From: JAQBDA01 sp963709875
GTDB taxonomy: Bacteria; Chloroflexota; Anaerolineae; Anaerolineales; UBA4823
Direction of reading: 5' to 3'
Assembly (NCBI GenBank): GCA_963709875.1
Contig: CAVPYB010000014.1
Location: forward strand, 1 to 64,000
Length of the DNA: 64,000 nt
The position numbers and the translations under genes are program-made. Shown here piece after piece: positions 63,551 through 64,000 of the stretch. The notes under the pieces are model-generated. The model did no database searches. It was not told the origin of the DNA and was given only the letters and a program-made list of their open reading frames with translations. Each line of letters begins with the position of its first letter. Positions within the stretch are counted from its first letter, which is position 1.

Positions 63551-64000
63551 ATGAAGAAAACACTCGTAATTCTCATCGGTATATTTGTGCTGATCCTGTC
63601 GGCTTGCGCGCCCGGCACGCAAGCGCCGCCCGCAGAGGAGTCTGATGCGCTGTCTGTCTTTGGCGCGTTCGCGACTGCCATCGAGGAGCCATGGGATGGG
63701 GTGATCCACACCGCCCTGCAGAAAGCGCAGGCAGATGGCAGGATCACCTATGAGTTCACGGATGATATCGGCTACGCCGGGGACATGGAGCGGGTGCTGC
63801 GTGAGGTGGCAGAGCAGAAGAAGCCGCATATTATCTTCGGCGATGCCTTCGGAAACGAAGAGGCGGTGCGCCGGGTAGCCAAGGATTATCCCGAGATCGC
63901 TTTCATCTTCGGGTCGGGCGGCGGTCCTGCCGAACCCAACTTCTCAGTGTTCGATAACTGGATCCACGAGCCGGCTTATCTCTCCGGTATGCTGGCAGGC
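63551..64000 (+). CDS. BMP-family (PnrA/Med-like) substrate-binding lipoprotein (3' end outside window)
   Basis: 150 residues are visible from ATG 63551, with AGGAGGAA 8 nt upstream. A lipobox ends LILSAC near residue 19. The mature part begins LSVFGAFATAIEEPWDGVIH, continues EFTDDIGYAGDMERVLREVA and KPHIIFGDAFGNEEAVRRVA, then FIFGSGGGPAEPNFSVFDNW and EPAYLSGMLAG. This order is typical of BMP family ABC binding proteins, which capture nucleosides or related ligands for an ABC importer. The frame continues past the window edge. Confidence 0.85.
   Translation, partial: MKKTLVILIGIFVLILSACAPGTQAPPAEESDALSVFGAFATAIEEPWDGVIHTALQKAQADGRITYEFTDDIGYAGDMERVLREVAEQKKPHIIFGDAFGNEEAVRRVAKDYPEIAFIFGSGGGPAEPNFSVFDNWIHEPAYLSGMLAG

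Overview
The window is about 60% GC and reads as one chromosomal segment of a Chloroflexota bacterium, most likely class Anaerolineae. This is inferred from gene content and not from a marker gene. The pointers are many secreted or lipoprotein genes, two secreted-protein C-termini ending in a YLP signature, FG-GAP, cohesin and DUF11 modules, an F420-type nitroreductase, MttB-like methyltransferases, and dense palindromic dispersed repeats. No rRNA, tRNA, CRISPR array, prophage or transposase gene was seen.

Layout. 0-3 kb: a partial DUF4143 AAA ATPase, then a MocR-type regulator divergent from a DUF2917 gene. 3-8 kb: a secreted S33 peptidase-like hydrolase, gene remnants, a Q/E-rich coiled coil with an in-frame TAG, and a secreted CBM9-like protein. 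7.6-13 kb: a GH13 amylase-family enzyme, a DUF4397 protein with a consensus promoter, glycogen synthase and CorA. 13-18 kb: a 5'-truncated Gfo/Idh gene and two MttB paralogues separated by palindromic repeats. 18-23 kb: a secreted cohesin protein, a DUF6174 lipoprotein, and an operon of DUF3052, a membrane protein and a HAD phosphatase. 23-30 kb: macro domain, TrmH-family methyltransferase, a coupled lipoprotein/DUF711/hydrolase operon, tandem ArsR-DUF2087 regulators around a perfect 28-bp palindrome, and a deazaflavin-dependent reductase. 30-38 kb: uvrA carrying many single-base frameshifts, a DUF2202 protein, and an amino-acid ABC permease with a twin-domain binding protein. 38-42 kb: a VapBC-type toxin-antitoxin pair, then UbiD decarboxylase and two-subunit aconitase X, which match the archaeal mevalonate pathway. 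42-56 kb: cNMP-binding protein, SAM methyltransferase, MscL, REC-SpoIIE phosphatase, Gmad2/META/YbaY membrane protein, GGDEF protein, DUF4173 protein, ankyrin protein, REC-GGDEF-like protein, Pmp3-like peptide, FG-GAP protein and a cellulose-synthase-like glycosyltransferase. 56-63 kb: a three-gene phosphorelay operon ending in a REC-glutaredoxin-fold-reductase fusion that lacks the expected cysteines. 63.5-64 kb: the start of a BMP-family binding lipoprotein.

Two features cut across the window. First, at least seven genes right of 30 kb are broken by single-base indels, mostly +1, while the protein between breaks stays well conserved. This looks more like residual sequencing insertion error than decay, though uvrA is extreme. 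Second, several families of short palindromic intergenic repeats recur, one of them with a conserved loop as well as conserved arms.
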